Source: Pseudomonadota bacterium
Lineage (GTDB): Bacteria > Pseudomonadota > Gammaproteobacteria > Xanthomonadales > Xanthomonadaceae
Assembly (NCBI GenBank): GCA_023423855.1
Contig: JAFAEU010000005.1
Coordinates: 1 to 10,861, forward strand
Length of the DNA: 10,861 nucleotides
Direction: 5' to 3'
The first letter of the stretch is position 1; every line of letters starts with the position of its first letter. Of the stretch, positions 8,259 through 10,861 are shown one piece after another. Under the pieces are notes generated by a model that saw only the letters and a list, made by a program, of their open reading frames with translations, made no database searches and was not told where the DNA came from. Position numbers and translations under genes: made by a program.

Positions 8259-8903
8259 CTACGGGAAGTTGATCGCCGAGCCACCACCGCCCGACGGCGG
8301 CGCCGAGGGACGATCGCTGCCGGCATCCGCCGCCGCGGGCGCCGGCTGCGCCACCGGTTCGCCGCGCCAGCGCCGGGTCGCGCGCTGGAAGAACAAGCTG
8401 TTGGGCACGCGCAGCACGCTGTCGCCGCCGGCGGGATGGGTTTCTTCCAGCGTCACGTAGATCAGGTTCATGTCGACCACGCGCCCGCGCAGCCCCGGCT
8501 TGTCGCCGCTTTCGACCAGCTCGATGTGGTCGAGCAGCCGGAACGGCCGCGTGATCAGGATCAGGAAGGCGCAGAAGAGGTTGGTCAGCACGCTCCAGGC
8601 GGCGAAGAACGCGATCGCGGCGACGGCGGCGAAGCCGGTGAACGCGGTCCACAGCACGCTGCCGGAGACGCCGAAGCGCTCCAGGATCATCAGCAGCGCG
8701 CCGAAACCGATCAGGAAGCCGGTGATGCGGCGCGCGCTGACCACGATCTCGACCGGCAGGTCGTAGCGCCGGTCGAGGCGCTTGATCAGCAGCCGCACCA
8801 GCCAGCGCAGCACGAGCGCGCCGGCGACGATCGCCAGCACCTGCAGCAGCAGGGTGATCTCGCCGAGCCAGGCGTGCAGCCAGGTGGGCAGGTAGGCTTT
8901 CAT
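8259..8903 (-). CDS. Minimal MscS-family mechanosensitive channel
   Basis: The 214-residue inner-membrane protein has three membrane segments: about 16-38, 58-76 and 83-118. The third is the Gly/Ala-rich pore helix, AFTGFAAVAAIAFFAAWSVL, running into the polar FRLLDHIEL that begins the cytoplasmic beta domain. The beta domain ends with the family VPNS motif (RVPNSLFF, 166-172). The chain then stops being MscS-like: the alpha-beta vestibule domain of the 286-residue E. coli channel is missing and is replaced by a Pro/Ala/Gly tail (184-214). Such short MscS relatives are known; the role in osmotic safety is inferred from the pore helix. The start has only a weak GGAT ribosome site. The gene is divergent from metE, with 601 bp between the two starts, and TAGAAT at 8943-8948 (minus strand) is a possible -10. 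Confidence 0.88.
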   Translation of the reverse strand: MKAYLPTWLHAWLGEITLLLQVLAIVAGALVLRWLVRLLIKRLDRRYDLPVEIVVSARRITGFLIGFGALLMILERFGVSGSVLWTAFTGFAAVAAIAFFAAWSVLTNLFCAFLILITRPFRLLDHIELVESGDKPGLRGRVVDMNLIYVTLEETHPAGGDSVLRVPNSLFFQRATRRWRGEPVAQPAPAAADAGSDRPSAPPSGGGGSAINFP

Positions 8904-9014
8904 CGGGGGATCCGGCGGTGCGGCGCGTGGTGCGGAGGCGTCATTCTAGGGAAGCGATGGAATGAAGTCGTCGCTGTTGCCCGGGGGTCACCGGCAGCCA
9001 CACTGCCATCGCGC

Positions 9015-9043
9015 TTGACCCGCCCGCGGCGCGGCGCTACCGT
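9015..9043 (+). promoter_or_regulatory. Candidate sigma70 promoter of metE
   Basis: TTGACC (9015-9020, five of six) and TACCGT (9038-9043, three of six) are spaced by 17 nt. A start near 9050 would place the palindrome at 9060-9085 at the very beginning of the transcript, followed by the riboswitch. An alternative -35, TTTACA at 9056-9061, has no good partner. Confidence 0.4.
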
Positions 9044-9059
9044 ACGCCCGCCGAGTTTA

Positions 9060-9085
9060 CATCGCTATATCAAGATAGAGCGATG
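9060..9085. promoter_or_regulatory. 26-bp near-perfect palindrome, candidate repressor operator for metE
   Basis: The sequence reads CATCGCT, A, TATC, AA, GATA, G, AGCGATG. Comparing it with its reverse complement, 22 of 26 positions are symmetric and the mismatches are only the two central bases and one pair at arm positions 8 and 19. It is markedly AT-richer than its surroundings and lies between the likely promoter and the riboswitch. It looks like the site of a dimeric regulator. ArsR-family SAH-sensing regulators and MetR are known to act on methionine genes in proteobacteria, but I cannot assign this motif to either with certainty. Confidence 0.5.
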
Positions 9086-9262
9086 GATTAAAAGGGAAGC
9101 CGGTGCGGACCGTTCGCGGTCCAATGCCGGCGCTGCCCCGCAGCGGTAGGTGGAAACGACCCCCGTCACACGCACTGGCACGGCCCTCGGGCCACGCCGG
9201 GAAGCGACGGACAGTAGGCGGATCGCGCGCGATCCACGTCCACGAGCCCGAAGACCTGCCCC
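9086..9262 (+). promoter_or_regulatory. Cobalamin riboswitch aptamer in the metE leader
   Basis: Conserved blocks of the AdoCbl riboswitch occur in order: AAAGGGAAGCCGGTG (9091-9105), AATGCCGGCGCTGCCCCGCA (9123-9142) with GCGGTA following, CACTGG (9173-9178), GCCGGGAAGCG (9196-9206), and the B12 box GAGCCCGAAGACCTGCC (9244-9260). A small extra hairpin, GGACC (9107-9111) and GGTCC (9118-9122), extends the helix closed by GCCGG and CCGGC. Another hairpin, GGATCGC/GCGATCC, at 9220-9235 forms a peripheral arm. Such switches sense adenosyl- or methyl-type cobalamins and shut off metE when B12 allows the MetH route. The orientation and the downstream gene fit exactly. Confidence 0.93.
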
Positions 9263-9468
9263 GGCCGGCGCCGTGCCCACCTGCGTGGTGCCGTTCGACC
9301 TGGGGCCTCCGCGGGGAGGCGATCGGGATCCCGCGTGGCGCCTTGCGTCGCCGCGCGCGTCCCCTCGCCCACATCGCGCAGGTTCCGGTTCGCCCGAGGG
9401 GGCGAAGGTCGCCGGTGTGTGCGCGCCAACGCGGGAAGCCGCGGCGGTGGCCTGCGCCGTTCCTTCGT
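9263..9468 (+). other. Long GC-rich metE leader between aptamer and ribosome site
   Basis: About 200 nt without a supportable ORF. Several hairpins can form, such as GCCTCC/GGAGGC (9305-9320) and TTCGCCC/GGGCGAA (9389-9406), but none is followed by a T-run, so I see no intrinsic terminator. The length is unusual for a riboswitch expression platform and could host rho-dependent control or alternative pairings. Confidence 0.5.
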
Positions 9469-9496
9469 TCCTCATCCGCCACCGACGCAATGAGGA
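9469..9496 (+). promoter_or_regulatory. Helix burying the metE ribosome binding site
   Basis: TCCTCAT (9469-9475) is the exact complement of ATGAGGA (9490-9496), giving a 7-bp stem with a 14-nt loop. The 3' arm contains the metE Shine-Dalgarno GAGGA (9492-9496), 8 nt before the ATG. This is a natural off-state structure for translational control by the upstream riboswitch. The pairing is seen; its switching is inferred. Confidence 0.55.
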
Positions 9497-9504
9497 CACG
9501 CAAC

Positions 9505-10861
9505 ATGACCACCGTGACGACCCTGGGGTTCCCGCGCATCGGCGCCAGGCGCGAGCTCAAGCGCGCACTGGAAGCCTTCTGGCGGGGCGAGACCGACGCC
9601 GACGCCCTGCAGCGCACCGCCCGCGGCCTGCGCGAGACCCACTGGACCCTGCAGCACGATGCCGGCGCCACCCAGGTACCGTGCAACGACTTCACGCTCT
9701 ACGACCACGTGCTCGACGCCGCCTTCGGCTTCGACGCCATCCCCGAACGCTACCGCGCGCTGGCCGACGCCGATCCGCTGGCCGGCTACTTCGCGCTCGC
9801 GCGCGGCCACCAGAAGGACGGCGTCGACCTGCACGCGCTGGAGATGACCAAGTGGTTCGACACCAACTACCACTACCTCGTGCCCGAGCTGCACGCCGGC
9901 CAGCAGTTCCGCCTGCGCGGCGACAAGCCGCTCGCGCAGTTCCTCGAAGCGAAGGCGCTGGGCCTGGACGCGCGCCCGGTGCTGCTCGGCCCGGTGAGCT
10001 TCCTGCTGCTGGCCAAGACCACCGACGGCAGCGACCGCCTCGCCCTGCTCGACCGCCTGCTGCCGGCCTATGCCGAACTGCTGCAGCAATTGAAGGACGC
10101 GGGCGCGGACTGGGTGCAGCTCGACGAGCCCTGCCTGGTGCTCGATCTCGACGAGGCGGCGCGCGCGGCGTATCGCCATGCCTATGACGTGCTGTCGCAG
10201 TTCGTGCGCCCGAAGCTGTTGCTCGCCACCTACTTCGGTGCGCTGGCCGACAACCTGCCGCTGGCGGCCGCGCTGCCGGCCGATGGCCTGCACGTGGACC
10301 TGGTGCGCGCGCCCGAGCAGCTCGAAGCCGTGCTCGGCCTGTTGCCGGAAAGCCGCGTGCTGTCGCTGGGCCTGGTCGACGGCCGCAACATCTGGCGCAG
10401 CGATCTCGACAAGGCGCTCGAACTCGCGCGGCGCGCGCGCGGACGCCGCGGCGCGGACCGCATCTGGCTGGCGCCCTCGTGCTCGCTGCTGCACGTGCCG
10501 GTCGACCTCGACCACGAGAAGGCGCTGCCGGCCGACCTGCGCTCGTGGCTGTCGTTCGCGAAGCAGAAGCTCGGCGAGCTGCGCGCGCTGGCCGATGCGC
10601 TCGACGGCAAGACGGGCAGCGACGCCAGGCTCGCCGATGCGCGCGACCGCATCGCCTCGCGCAAGGCTTCCGCGCGCGTGCATCGTCCCGAGGTGGCCGC
10701 GCGCGTCGCCGGGCTGGTGCCGGGCGCATCCGGCCGCCACGCGCCCTACCCGGACCGCGAGGCCGCGCAGGCGCGGCGCTTCGCGCTGCCGGCGTTCCCG
10801 ACCACCACCATCGGCTCGTTCCCGCAGACGCAACAAGTGCGCGAGGCCCGCGCGCGCAACC
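9505..10861 (+). CDS. metE: Cobalamin-independent methionine synthase, N-terminal 452 residues (cut by window edge)
   Basis: MetE transfers a methyl group from 5-methyltetrahydropteroyl-polyglutamate to homocysteine, the last step of methionine synthesis, in the cytoplasm and without B12. An open frame runs from ATG 9505-9507 to the end of the window without a stop. It starts MTTVTTLGFPRIGARRELKR, the family N-terminus with the R-R-E-L-K folate-tail motif, and contains EMTKWFDTNYHYLVPE (113-128), GPVSFLLLAK, QLDEPCLVLD and WLAPSCSLLHVPVDLDHE. The linker leads into TTTIGSFPQT (433-442), the opening of the catalytic C-terminal barrel. The zinc ligands lie in the missing part (family length about 755-765). 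The start is supported by GAGGA 8 nt upstream. Expression is evidently governed by the leader described above. The long reverse-strand open frame across the same bases is an artefact of GC bias. Confidence 0.97.
   Translation, partial: MTTVTTLGFPRIGARRELKRALEAFWRGETDADALQRTARGLRETHWTLQHDAGATQVPCNDFTLYDHVLDAAFGFDAIPERYRALADADPLAGYFALARGHQKDGVDLHALEMTKWFDTNYHYLVPELHAGQQFRLRGDKPLAQFLEAKALGLDARPVLLGPVSFLLLAKTTDGSDRLALLDRLLPAYAELLQQLKDAGADWVQLDEPCLVLDLDEAARAAYRHAYDVLSQFVRPKLLLATYFGALADNLPLAAALPADGLHVDLVRAPEQLEAVLGLLPESRVLSLGLVDGRNIWRSDLDKALELARRARGRRGADRIWLAPSCSLLHVPVDLDHEKALPADLRSWLSFAKQKLGELRALADALDGKTGSDARLADARDRIASRKASARVHRPEVAARVAGLVPGASGRHAPYPDREAAQARRFALPAFPTTTIGSFPQTQQVREARARN

Noticed and set aside
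9263..9468. Intrinsic terminator as the riboswitch expression platform
   Set aside because: GC-rich hairpins are present but none has a following T-run; the SD-burying helix is the better candidate.
9150..10187. Plus-strand frame beginning inside the riboswitch and overlapping metE in another frame
   Set aside because: Its start is within a structured RNA and its product is Arg/Ala/Pro-rich without motifs; metE is in the other frame.
9472..10836. Minus-strand open frame of 454 codons opposite metE
   Set aside because: The plus strand encodes MetE without interruption and the minus-strand product is low complexity.

Overview
The window is GC-rich, with dense strand-coherent coding, a monomeric NADP isocitrate dehydrogenase, TonB-era Gram-negative style secretion signals (a lipobox and Sec signal peptides) and intergenic palindromes of types common in the Xanthomonadaceae. 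My best guess is a Lysobacter/Luteimonas-like gammaproteobacterium. That placement is inference from gene content and composition, not from a search.

Layout. Positions 1-165 hold a REP-like palindrome and an intrinsic terminator. From 165 to 8903 all genes lie on the minus strand. In transcription order (right to left) they are: a minimal MscS-type channel (8259-8903); a secreted M20 metallo-amidohydrolase (6716-8023); a second, paralogous M20 amidohydrolase (5100-6407) followed after 9 nt by a small unknown protein (4659-5090); queF of the queuosine pathway (3735-4547); a cytoplasmic LysM protein (3262-3630) and a lipoprotein (2746-3216) ending in a strong intrinsic terminator; and icd (165-2396). 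The only plus-strand gene is metE (9505 to the window end, cut off), transcribed divergently from the channel gene.

Main points. (1) The icd gene carries an in-frame TAA at 357-359. The remaining 63 codons are intact, encode a recognisable monomeric IDH C-terminus and run to a TGA at 165-167, with an intrinsic terminator just beyond. This is a recent nonsense mutation, a sequencing error or readthrough. (2) metE is preceded by a sigma70-like promoter, a 26-bp near-perfect palindrome, a cobalamin riboswitch with the conserved core and B12 box, a GC-rich leader of more than 200 nt without a U-tract, and a 7-bp helix that would bury the ribosome binding site. This suggests layered control of B12-independent methionine synthesis, with the riboswitch acting on translation. 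(3) Three intergenic gaps on the minus strand each hold a long inverted repeat: two belong to one TGTCATTTCGA family, the third is an unrelated GNRA-loop double hairpin. (4) The two 435-residue amidohydrolases are tandem paralogs, both with signal peptides and complete metal sites.

No phage, transposase, CRISPR, tRNA or rRNA was seen. Most of the content is ordinary housekeeping; I do not see evidence of a multi-gene novel system.
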